From NCBI GenBank assembly GCA_023227685.1, contig JALNVG010000003.1, forward strand, positions 1 through 34,417: a DNA stretch of 34,417 nt, given 5' to 3'. Of the stretch, positions 16,591-23,567 are shown piece by piece; the stretch's first letter is position 1; the number at the start of each line of letters is the position of its first letter. The translations under genes were made by a program, and so were the position numbers. Below the pieces are notes generated by a model. It was given only the letters and a program-made list of their open reading frames with translations, was not told where the DNA came from and searched no databases. The stretch comes from Bacteroidaceae bacterium (GTDB taxonomy: Bacteria > Bacteroidota > Bacteroidia > Bacteroidales > Bacteroidaceae).

Positions 16591-17013
16591 ATGAGTAGAA
16601 TCTTAGCCATAGATTATGGGAAAAAACGGACTGGCATAGCCGTAAGTGATCCGATGCAAATTATAGCGAATGGATTGACCACTGTGTCCACAAGTGTTTT
16701 AATGGATTTTATTGTTAATTATGTAGATAAAGAGGAGGTAGAAAGAATAGTTATCGGTCTGCCAAAGCAAATGAATAATGAAGATTCGGATAATATGAAA
16801 AATATAGATGTCTTCAAGAGTAAATTGCATAAGACTCTTCCCGAGATGGTTATTGAAATGGTAGATGAACGTTTTACCTCAGTCTTAGCTCATCGAACAA
16901 TGCTTGATGCGGGTTTGAAGAAAAAAGCCCGGCAAAATAAAGCATTAGTAGATGAAATTAGTGCTACAATCATTTTACAGTCGTATTTAGAAAGTAAACG
17001 TTTTAATATTTGA
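16591..17013 (+). CDS. ruvX: Putative pre-16S rRNA nuclease / Holliday junction resolvase-like protein
   Basis: 140-residue RNase H-fold protein of the YqgF/RuvX family. Bacterial members mature the 5' end of 16S rRNA and have also been assigned Holliday junction activity. Motifs are ILAIDYGKKRTGIAVSD (4-20, catalytic Asp8), IVIGLPKQMNNED (about 54-66), VDERFTS (about 91-97) with the acidic pair, and the closing DEISATIILQSYL with its conserved Asp. The start ATG is 7 nt after a -7 box. Peptide deformylase begins 23 nt after its stop, so the two are probably one operon with a translation-related theme. Confidence 0.93.
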   Translation: MSRILAIDYGKKRTGIAVSDPMQIIANGLTTVSTSVLMDFIVNYVDKEEVERIVIGLPKQMNNEDSDNMKNIDVFKSKLHKTLPEMVIEMVDERFTSVLAHRTMLDAGLKKKARQNKALVDEISATIILQSYLESKRFNI

Positions 17014-17036
17014 TAATAAGAAAACTATATAAAATT

Positions 17037-17591
17037 ATGTTATTACCTATTTTTATTTATGGAATGCCCGTACTTAGGCAGAATACTAAAGATATTGCAT
17101 CAGATTATCCTAATTTAAAGGAGTTAATTTCAAACATGTTTGAAACAATGGTACATGCTGATGGAGTTGGTTTGGCTGCACCTCAGATCGGTCTGCCTAT
17201 TCGTTTGGCTGTTATTACGCTTGATCCTTTTTCTGATGATTATCCTGAATATAAAGACTTTAATAAAGCATATATTAATCCTCATATTTTAGAGTTTGGT
17301 GATAAAGAAGTTAGTATGGAAGAGGGTTGTTTAAGTTTGCCAGGTATTCATGAATCGGTGAAGCGAAGCGATAAAATTCGTGTTAAGTATATGGATGAAA
17401 ATTTTGAGGAGCATGAGGAATTCGTAGAGGGCTATTTAGCCCGTGTTATGCAACACGAGTTCGATCATTTGGACGGTAAACTCTTTATTGATCATATTAG
17501 CGCTTTCCGTAAACAGATGGTTAATGGCAAATTGAATGTTATGCTGAAGGGAAAGGTGCGTGGATCATATAAGATGAAACAAGTAAAATAA
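17037..17591 (+). CDS. def: Peptide deformylase
   Basis: Metalloenzyme (Fe2+ in vivo) that removes the N-formyl group from nascent proteins. 184 residues from ATG 17037. All three family motifs are intact: GVGLAAPQIG (43-52), EEGCLSLPG (95-103, metal ligand Cys98) and QHEFDHLDG (139-147, metal ligands His140 and His144, catalytic Glu141). A TTG at 17010 could extend the N-terminus by 9 residues, but it overlaps the ruvX stop and the family begins at MLLPIFIYG. It lies 23 nt downstream of ruvX. Confidence 0.97.
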   Translation: MLLPIFIYGMPVLRQNTKDIASDYPNLKELISNMFETMVHADGVGLAAPQIGLPIRLAVITLDPFSDDYPEYKDFNKAYINPHILEFGDKEVSMEEGCLSLPGIHESVKRSDKIRVKYMDENFEEHEEFVEGYLARVMQHEFDHLDGKLFIDHISAFRKQMVNGKLNVMLKGKVRGSYKMKQVK

Positions 17592-17634
17592 AGATAAAAA
17601 ACGTTTTTATTCTATTTAAGTAAATTAAAAGCAT

Positions 17635-17642
17635 TATTTTTG
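17635..17642 (+). promoter_or_regulatory. -7 element for the TPR gene
   Basis: TATTTTTG, exact -7 consensus, 17 nt before the ATG at 17660. No convincing TTTG at the -33 position. Confidence 0.5.
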
Positions 17643-17659
17643 CTTGACTTACTTAAAGT

Positions 17660-19693
17660 ATGATGTCGAAATTCAAAAAAATACTGGCAGTTCTATTGCT
17701 GTTTCCTGGAGTATTATGTGCTCAAATCAATACCGATCGGGTAATGACAATAGCCCGTAATGCACTGTATTTTGAAGATTATGTACTTTCTATTCAATAT
17801 TTTAATGAGGTTATTAATGCAAAGCCCTATCTATATGAACCTTATTATTTTAGAGCATTAGCTAAAATCAATCTTGATGATTATGTAGGTGCAGAAGAAG
17901 ATTGTAATGAAGCTATCCAACGCGACCCATTTGTCGTTAGTGCATACCAAATACGAGGTTTGGCTAGAATACGTCAGGGAAATTTTGATGGTGCAATAGA
18001 TGATTATAAAAAAGCTTTGAAATATAATCCTGAGAATACCGTTTTATGGTATAATATGGCGCTTTGTCATATTCAAAAGAAAGATTATATTATAGCTAAA
18101 GAAGATATTGAACGTTTACTTGAGGTTTCACCTAATTATACGCGTGCATATCTAATGAGGGGAGAGATTTCGTTGATGCAGAAGGACACCATTACAGCAA
18201 TGAAAGATATTGATGTAGTTATAAAAATGGATAGGTTTGATGCTGATGCGTGGTCAATGCGCGCTGTTATCAAATTGCAGCAAGGTAAATACAAAGATGC
18301 CGAGACTGATTTTAATCAGGCCATACATAATAATGTAGATAATTCAGGGAATTATATTAATCGTGCTTTAGCTCGGTTTCATCAAAACAATCTGCGGGGT
18401 GCTATGAACGACTACGATACAGCTTTGAACCTTGATCCTAATAATTTTATCGGTCATTATAATCGCGGATTACTTCGCGCACAGGTTGGTGATGATAATC
18501 GTGCTCTTGAAGATTTCGATTTTGTTCTTAAAATAGATTCCAATGACATGATGGCTACATTCAATCGTGGTATACTTCGTGCACAAACCGGTAATTATAG
18601 AGGTGCAATCGCTGATTATACAAAGGTTATCAGTAAATATCCTAATTTTTTGACAGGGTATTCTCAACGCGCACAAGCCAGAAGAAAGATTGGTGATAAG
18701 AAAGGGGCCGACAAAGATGACTATATTGTCATGAAGATGCAATTGGATAAAAGCTATGGGATTTCAAATGGAGGAGCAGGTAAAAGCAAGAAAAAGACTG
18801 CTGATAGCGGCAATAAAACGCGCAAGAAATCCAATAAGGATATGAATAATTATAGAAAGATTGTTATAGCCGACGAATCGGAGCAGGATAGAAAATACAA
18901 GAGTGATTATCGTGGTCGTGTTCAAGACAAAAATGTAATTATTAAGTTGAAATCGATGTATGCGCTGACTTATTATGAAAAAGTTTCGGGAATAAGCCGG
19001 AGCATTCATTATGATAAGTTTATTGATAGCTTGAACCATTCTAACATTTTGCCACTCAGATTACTCATTACCGATGCAGAGGCTCCGTTAACTAAAGATC
19101 AAATTAAGTTTCATTTTGCTTTGATAGATGCACATACTTCTGCAATTGTGGCCGAAAGTACAAGTGCACCCAAACGATTCGCGCGGGCAATGGATTTTTA
19201 TCTTGTGCAAGACTTTACAAGTGCAGTATCTGATTTAACAAAATCGATTTTGCTGGATGAATCATTCTTCCCTGCTTATTTCATGCGAGCATTAATTCGT
19301 TGCAAACAATTGGAATATGAGAAATCTGAGCAGAATGGTAGTCGGAATTCTATTGATAAAGCTTCTGTTCAGCGTGAAGTGGATAGGGTTGATTATGATG
19401 TTATAATCAAAGATTTAGATAAAGTCATTTCGATAGATCCAGATTTTGTGTATTCTTATTATAACAGAGGCAACATTTTTGCCATGTTAAAAGATTATCG
19501 TGCGGCTATTAATGATTATACTAAAGCTATTCAGCTAAATCCTGATTTGGCAGAGGCTTATTATAATCGTGGGCTTACCCATATATTCCTTGGCGAAAAT
19601 AAATTAGGTATAAATGATTTGAGCAGAGCCGGAGAATTAGGCATTGCATCTGCTTACAATATTATAAAAAGATTTACCGACCAGCAGGAATGA
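17660..19693 (+). CDS. Secreted tetratricopeptide-repeat protein
   Basis: 677 residues with a signal peptide (ILAVLLLFPGVLCAQ, cleavage before QINTD). A first block of about ten TPRs spans roughly 25-365, with typical repeats such as YYFRALAKINLDDYVGAEEDCNEAI (start near 68) and FNRGILRAQTGNYRGAIADYTK. A Lys/Ser/Asn-rich stretch (about 370-400, KSKKKTADSGNKTRKKSN) breaks the pattern. A non-TPR segment follows (about 400-500), then a second TPR block to the end (YYNRGNIFAMLKDYRAAIND). It is probably a periplasmic or surface scaffold; partners are unknown. It has its own -7 box and stands between def and thrS. An alternative ATG is the next codon. Confidence 0.88.
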   Translation: MMSKFKKILAVLLLFPGVLCAQINTDRVMTIARNALYFEDYVLSIQYFNEVINAKPYLYEPYYFRALAKINLDDYVGAEEDCNEAIQRDPFVVSAYQIRGLARIRQGNFDGAIDDYKKALKYNPENTVLWYNMALCHIQKKDYIIAKEDIERLLEVSPNYTRAYLMRGEISLMQKDTITAMKDIDVVIKMDRFDADAWSMRAVIKLQQGKYKDAETDFNQAIHNNVDNSGNYINRALARFHQNNLRGAMNDYDTALNLDPNNFIGHYNRGLLRAQVGDDNRALEDFDFVLKIDSNDMMATFNRGILRAQTGNYRGAIADYTKVISKYPNFLTGYSQRAQARRKIGDKKGADKDDYIVMKMQLDKSYGISNGGAGKSKKKTADSGNKTRKKSNKDMNNYRKIVIADESEQDRKYKSDYRGRVQDKNVIIKLKSMYALTYYEKVSGISRSIHYDKFIDSLNHSNILPLRLLITDAEAPLTKDQIKFHFALIDAHTSAIVAESTSAPKRFARAMDFYLVQDFTSAVSDLTKSILLDESFFPAYFMRALIRCKQLEYEKSEQNGSRNSIDKASVQREVDRVDYDVIIKDLDKVISIDPDFVYSYYNRGNIFAMLKDYRAAINDYTKAIQLNPDLAEAYYNRGLTHIFLGENKLGINDLSRAGELGIASAYNIIKRFTDQQE

Positions 19694-19737
19694 TATGCTT
19701 TTTTAATAAAAAAATAGGATTCTATAATATTATTAGC

Positions 19738-19745
19738 TATTTTTG
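19738..19745 (+). promoter_or_regulatory. -7 element for thrS
   Basis: TATTTTTG, exact -7 consensus; -33 is weak. The transcript would begin near 19751, downstream of an in-frame TTG at 19743, which rules that codon out and supports ATG 19779. Confidence 0.55.
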
Positions 19746-19778
19746 TCGGTTATATTGAAAATAAAAACATATTATAAT

Positions 19779-21719
19779 ATGATAAAGATTACTTTTCCCG
19801 ATGGTTCTATTCGTGAATACAACGAAGGGGTGAACGGTCTCCAAATTGCAGAAAGTTTAAGCTCGAGTTTAGCTCGTGAAGTCTTGGCATGTGGTGTTAA
19901 TGGAGAAATTTATGATTTGGAGCGTTCAATTAATGCTGATTCATTAGTTGTTCTGTATAAATGGGATGATGATGAAGGCAAACATGCTTTTTGGCATACA
20001 AGTGCTCATTTAATGGCGGAAGCATTGCAGGAACTATATCCAGGAATTCAATTTGGCATAGGTCCCGCAATAGAAAACGGTTTCTATTATGATGTAGATC
20101 CCGGTGATACCGTTATTAAAGAAAGTGATTTGCCTATCATTGAAAAGAAAATGAAAGATTTGGCTTCGAAAAAAGAAGCAGTGGTAAGAAAAGATATTTC
20201 TAAAACAGATGCATTAAAGAAATTTGGTGATGAAGGGCAGACCTATAAATGTGAGTTAATCTCTGAATTGGAAAATGGTCATATCACTACTTACACGCAA
20301 GGGGCTTTTACTGATTTGTGTAAGGGACCGCATTTAATAAATACAGCTCCTATAAAAGCGATCAAGCTGACTTCTATCGCAGGTGCCTATTGGCGTGGTC
20401 ACGAAGATCGTAAGATGTTGACTCGTATTTACGGTATTACTTTTCCAAAGAAGAAAATGCTTGATGAATATCTAGTATTGTTGGAGGAGGCAAAGAAACG
20501 CGATCACCGTAAAATCGGTAAAGAGATGCAACTGTTCATGTTCTCTGATATGGTGGGCAAGGGTTTGCCAATTTGGTTGCCGAAGGGTACGACATTGCGT
20601 CTTTTGTTACAAGACTTTTTACGTAAAATACAGATCCGTTACGATTATCAAGAAGTTATTACTCCTCCAATAGGTAATAAAATGTTGTATGTGACATCCG
20701 GACATTATGCTCACTATGGCAAGGATTCTTTTCAGCCTATTCATACACCGGAAGAAGGAGAGGAATATTTCTTAAAACCAATGAATTGTCCTCATCACTG
20801 TATGATTTATAAGAATAGTCCTCATTCATATAAGGATTTACCTTTGCGTATAGCAGAGTTTGGTACTGTTTGTCGTTATGAGCAAAGTGGTGAACTTCAT
20901 GGCTTAACGCGTGTACGTAGTTTTACGCAGGATGATGCACATATTTTTTGTCGTCCGGATCAAGTAAAGGATGAGTTCCTTCATGTGATGGATATAATTT
21001 CTATCGTGTTCCGCTCTATGAGTTTTGATAATTTTGAAGCTCAAATATCTCTACGCGATAAGAATGATCATGAGAAATATATGGGAAGTGACGAGAATTG
21101 GGATAAATCGGAGAAGGCGATTATTGAGGCTTGTAAGGAAAAAGGTTTAAAAGCGAAAATCGAGTATGGTGAAGCAGCGTTCTACGGACCTAAACTTGAC
21201 TTTATGGTGAAAGATGCAATTGGTCGTCGTTGGCAGTTGGGTACAATTCAAGTGGATTATAATTTGCCTGAACGTTTTGAACTTGAGTATATGGGTGCTG
21301 ACAACAAAAAACATCGTCCGGTGATGATTCACCGTGCACCATTTGGCTCAATGGAGCGTTTTGTAGCAGTACTTATAGAGCATACAGCCGGCAAGTTCCC
21401 TTTGTGGCTCACACCTGAACAGGCTGTTATTTTACCTATCAGTGAGAAATTTAATGATTATGCAGAGGAGGTTAGAACTTATTTGAAGAGTAAGTCCGTT
21501 CGTGTTATACTGGATGATCGTAACGAGAAAATCGGTCGTAAAATTCGTGATAATGAGTTGAAACGTATACCATATATGTTGGTTGTTGGCGAGAAAGAAG
21601 CTTTAAACGGTACCGTATCTGTACGTAAACAAGGTGAAGGTGATAAAGGAACAATGAAATTTGAGGATTTTGCAAAAAAAATTGACGAAGAAGTTCAAAA
21701 CTTAATAAATAAATGGTAA
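19779..21719 (+). CDS. thrS: Threonyl-tRNA synthetase
   Basis: Class II synthetase that charges tRNA-Thr. 646 residues from ATG 19779. Domains in order: TGS (about 1-62, MIKITFPDGSIREY); the tRNA-SAD editing domain with HTSAH and CKGPH that hydrolyses Ser-tRNA-Thr; the catalytic core with NCPHHC (zinc Cys), the motif 2 region FGTVCRYEQSGELHGLTRVR, DDAHIFC and motif 3 MIHRAPFGSMERF; and the C-terminal anticodon-binding domain from about 545 (AVILPISEKFNDYAEEV). All catalytic and zinc residues that I can identify are present. It precedes infC by 67 nt, the gene order thrS-infC-rpmI-rplT seen in many bacteria. No T-box leader is visible. Confidence 0.97.
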   Translation: MIKITFPDGSIREYNEGVNGLQIAESLSSSLAREVLACGVNGEIYDLERSINADSLVVLYKWDDDEGKHAFWHTSAHLMAEALQELYPGIQFGIGPAIENGFYYDVDPGDTVIKESDLPIIEKKMKDLASKKEAVVRKDISKTDALKKFGDEGQTYKCELISELENGHITTYTQGAFTDLCKGPHLINTAPIKAIKLTSIAGAYWRGHEDRKMLTRIYGITFPKKKMLDEYLVLLEEAKKRDHRKIGKEMQLFMFSDMVGKGLPIWLPKGTTLRLLLQDFLRKIQIRYDYQEVITPPIGNKMLYVTSGHYAHYGKDSFQPIHTPEEGEEYFLKPMNCPHHCMIYKNSPHSYKDLPLRIAEFGTVCRYEQSGELHGLTRVRSFTQDDAHIFCRPDQVKDEFLHVMDIISIVFRSMSFDNFEAQISLRDKNDHEKYMGSDENWDKSEKAIIEACKEKGLKAKIEYGEAAFYGPKLDFMVKDAIGRRWQLGTIQVDYNLPERFELEYMGADNKKHRPVMIHRAPFGSMERFVAVLIEHTAGKFPLWLTPEQAVILPISEKFNDYAEEVRTYLKSKSVRVILDDRNEKIGRKIRDNELKRIPYMLVVGEKEALNGTVSVRKQGEGDKGTMKFEDFAKKIDEEVQNLINKW

Positions 21720-21724
21720 CTTTG
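21717..21724 (+). promoter_or_regulatory. Possible -7 element for infC-rpmI-rplT
   Basis: TAACTTTG fits TAnnTTTG and overlaps the thrS stop codon. No good -33 box is present. It would give the infC mRNA a leader of about 55 nt, in addition to read-through from thrS. Confidence 0.45.
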
Positions 21725-21786
21725 CGCACGATTAAAGATATATTATATAATAATAGTATTTATAACAAATAGGAAAAACATTTTTA

Positions 21787-22479
21787 ATGAAGGGAGATAG
21801 TTTTAAGAATAAGTATCGTATCAACGATCAAATTCATTCCAAAGAAGTTCGAGTTGTAGGTGGTGATGGAGTAGTACCAGAAGTGTATCCAACGTTTAAG
21901 GCTTTGAAAATAGCCGAAGAGAAAGGCATGGATCTTGTGGAAATATCACCTAATGCAACACCACCTGTTTGTCGTATTATTGAATACTCTAAATTCCTTT
22001 ATCAGCAGAAAAAGCACATGAAGGAATTAAAAGCAAAGCTAGTTAAGATTGATATAAAGGAGATTCGTTTTGGACCTCAGACTGATGTTCATGATTATAA
22101 TTTTAAGTTAAAGCATGCTATAAATTTCTTAGAAGAAGGAAATAAAGTAAAGGCCTCTGTTTTTTTTAAAGGACGTTCGATTCTTTTCAAAGATCAAGGT
22201 GAAGTTTTGCTTTTGAGATTTGCCAATGACTTGGAAGAATATGCCAAGGTAGACAGATTGCCAATGCTGGAGGGAAAGAGAATGTTCATCTTCTTATCTC
22301 CGAAGAAAACTGAAGGGAGTTCATCTTCAAAAAAAACGACCGTTACTTCAAAGAAAGAAGTAACTAAGAAAGTTTCTAAGAAAGAAGAAGTCTCTAAGAA
22401 AGAAGAAGTAAAATCTGATGTTCCTGCAGCACCCGAAGTAAAAGATGCTGATGAATCTAAAGAAGGAAATAAATTGTAG
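21787..22479 (+). CDS. infC: Translation initiation factor IF-3 with long Lys-rich tail
   Basis: IF3 binds the 30S subunit, blocks early 50S joining and checks the start codon and initiator tRNA. Residues about 8-80 are the N-domain (YRINDQI, VEISPNATPPVCRIIEYSKF); about 85-175 the C-domain (KEIRFGPQTDVHDYNFK, VKASVFFKGR, EGKRMFIFLSPKK). The last ~55 residues form a Lys/Glu/Ser-rich extension with tandem SKKEEV units, not present in E. coli IF3 (180 residues). The start is a normal ATG at 21787, unlike the AUU of E. coli infC that mediates autoregulation, so that mechanism is unlikely to apply here. First gene of infC-rpmI-rplT. Confidence 0.96.
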   Translation: MKGDSFKNKYRINDQIHSKEVRVVGGDGVVPEVYPTFKALKIAEEKGMDLVEISPNATPPVCRIIEYSKFLYQQKKHMKELKAKLVKIDIKEIRFGPQTDVHDYNFKLKHAINFLEEGNKVKASVFFKGRSILFKDQGEVLLLRFANDLEEYAKVDRLPMLEGKRMFIFLSPKKTEGSSSSKKTTVTSKKEVTKKVSKKEEVSKKEEVKSDVPAAPEVKDADESKEGNKL

Positions 22480-22491
22480 TAGAGAAAATGA

Positions 22492-22513
22492 GTAACGCGG
22501 TATAGTGCGTTAC
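22492..22513 (+). promoter_or_regulatory. Hairpin in the infC-rpmI spacer
   Basis: GTAACGC (22492-22498), 8-nt loop, GCGTTAC (22507-22513). No T run follows, so it is not an intrinsic terminator. It sits 33 nt before the rpmI ATG; a processing site, mRNA-stability element or r-protein operator are possibilities. Confidence 0.5.
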
Positions 22514-22546
22514 CATATTATATTTAATAATTTAAAAATAAAAAAG

Positions 22547-22744
22547 ATGCCAAAGATGAAGACTAACTCCGGTGCAAAAAAGAGGTTTACCCTTACCGGA
22601 ACAGGTAAAATCAAAAGAAAGCACGCTTATCACAGCCATCTTCTGACGAAGAAGACTAAAAAACAAAAAAGGAATCTTGATCACTTTGCTATTGTTGATC
22701 ATAGCAATGTAAAGCAAGTAAAGCAACTTTTAGCAATGAAGTAA
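22547..22744 (+). CDS. rpmI: 50S ribosomal protein L35
   Basis: 65-residue basic ribosomal protein of the large subunit. The family pattern is clear: MPKMKTNSGAKKRFTLTGTG at the N-terminus, then KRKHAYHSHLLTKKTKKQKR and a C-terminal VKQVKQLLAMK. ATG 22547 gives the conserved MPKMKT start; an upstream in-frame extension to 22505 would run through the hairpin and has no family support. It is flanked by infC (67 nt) and rplT (108 nt, with a structured spacer). Confidence 0.97.
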   Translation: MPKMKTNSGAKKRFTLTGTGKIKRKHAYHSHLLTKKTKKQKRNLDHFAIVDHSNVKQVKQLLAMK

Positions 22745-22830
22745 CGGATTAGCGTACAAAAAAGTATTATTAAAGTATTATTAACCGAGTGTTTTAGCTT
22801 AAAGTCCGTTTTGTGAAAATTCGGCGCTAA
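22743..22830 (+). promoter_or_regulatory. Candidate pseudoknotted leader of rplT
   Basis: In the rpmI-rplT spacer, AACGGA (22743-22748) complements TCCGTT (22805-22810), and the adjoining TTAGCG (22749-22754) complements CGCTAA (22825-22830). The order A-B-A'-B' is that of a pseudoknot. CCGA (22785-22788)/TCGG (22821-22824) may add a helix. L20 is known to autoregulate its operon through leader RNA in other phyla, so an L20 operator is plausible. Helices are short; inferred by eye only. Confidence 0.4.
22763..22784 (+). repeat. 11-bp tandem duplication in the rpmI-rplT spacer
   Basis: AGTATTATTAA occurs twice head to tail (22763-22773, 22774-22784) inside the candidate rplT leader. It may be a simple spacer duplication. 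Confidence 0.7.
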
Positions 22831-22852
22831 CATTCAAAAAGTAAAAAAAACT

Positions 22853-23206
22853 ATGCCAAGATCAGTAAATCATGTTGCTTCAAAAGCTAGAAGAAAGAAA
22901 GTTCTGAAGCAAACCAAAGGCTACTTTGGTGCAAGAAAAAATGTTTGGACAGTTGCCAAAAATACGTGGGAGAAAGGCCTAACTTATGCTTTTCGCGATC
23001 GTAGGAACAAGAAAAGAAATTTTCGTGGACTTTGGATACAACGTATTAATGCAGCTGCACGTATGGAGGGAACTTCTTATTCTCGTCTAATGGGTGACTT
23101 GCATAAAGCCGGTATTGAAATCAACCGTAAGGTTCTGGCTGATTTAGCTATGAACAATATGGAAGCTTTCAAAGCCATTTTAGACAAAGCAAAAAACTGT
23201 CAATAA
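22853..23206 (+). CDS. rplT: 50S ribosomal protein L20
   Basis: 117-residue 23S rRNA-binding protein needed early in 50S assembly, and an autorepressor of its operon in E. coli and Bacillus. The N-terminal basic arm MPRSVNHVASKARRKKVLKQ, then KGYFGARKNVWTVAKNTW, RDRRNKKRNFRGLWIQRINA and a globular C-domain (SRLMGDLHKAGIEINRKVLADLA) match the family in order and length. Last gene of the operon, followed by a strong terminator. Confidence 0.98.
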   Translation: MPRSVNHVASKARRKKVLKQTKGYFGARKNVWTVAKNTWEKGLTYAFRDRRNKKRNFRGLWIQRINAAARMEGTSYSRLMGDLHKAGIEINRKVLADLAMNNMEAFKAILDKAKNCQ

Positions 23207-23226
23207 GGTTCATTTAAAACTCTTAT

Positions 23227-23264
23227 AAAATGCCGGGTACAAAGAATGTATCCGGCATTTTTTT
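23227..23264 (+). terminator. Intrinsic terminator of thrS/infC-rpmI-rplT
   Basis: AAAATGCCGGGTACA (23227-23241), loop AAGAA, then TGTATCCGGCATTTT (23247-23261), with one G-U pair, followed by TTT. The A-rich 5' flank could also stop leftward transcription from paaK. Confidence 0.92.
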
Positions 23265-23322
23265 AGTACTTTTTATTATGGTTAAAAGAAATGATTATTT
23301 TTCGAACAAAAGATCGTAGATA

Positions 23323-23354
23323 CTTGTTTATTTAATAGAAAGTGATTATATTTG
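23323..23354 (+). promoter_or_regulatory. Promoter of the 23360 ncRNA
   Basis: CTTG (23323-23326), 20-nt spacer, TATATTTG (23347-23354): exact -7 box, near-consensus -33 box. It drives a region without an ORF, which supports a free-standing RNA gene. Confidence 0.75.
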
Positions 23355-23359
23355 TGATA

Positions 23360-23542
23360 AGAAAATAGCCGCATCGACTAGATTGGGAAACTCTTCAAAT
23401 TAATCTGATCTACCGAGAAAGTTTCAATTTTTGATGGCGGGCCACATCCTTCGGGACAGCGTAAGCCGGTGGATTACAAAGAAAGTTGGACACTCAAATC
23501 TTGTTCTATCAGAGTTTCATCACATCGCCGATGCGGTTTTTC
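23360..23542 (+). ncRNA. Structured small RNA downstream of rplT (Bacteroidales-1 / 6S-like)
   Basis: No ORF. It has its own promoter and ends in a GC stem plus T-rich tail. Pairings read by eye: closing stem CCGCATCG (23369-23376) with CGATGCGG (23529-23536); second stem GAAACTCT (23387-23394) with AGAGTTTC (23511-23518); a wide bubble (23395-23422 / 23491-23510); apical stem TTCAATTTTT (23423-23432) with GAAAGTTGGA (23481-23490); then CCAC (23442-23445)/GTGG (23469-23472) enclosing a UUCG-capped hairpin (23447-23456) and a GC-GUAA-GC loop (23459-23466). A rod with a central bubble, about 185 nt long, is the shape of 6S RNA. The location just after rplT is what I recall for the Rfam Bacteroidales-1 RNA. 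Existence is well supported; identity is moderately sure. Start estimated from the promoter. Confidence 0.78.
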
Positions 23543-23567
23543 TTTCTTTATTTTACAGTCTTTCTGC

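Noticed and set aside
23360..23542. tRNA, tmRNA, RNase P or SRP RNA
   Set aside because: No cloverleaf or CCA end, no tag-peptide frame, no RNase P core such as GAGGAAAGTCCGGGC, and no SRP GGAA-capped helix.
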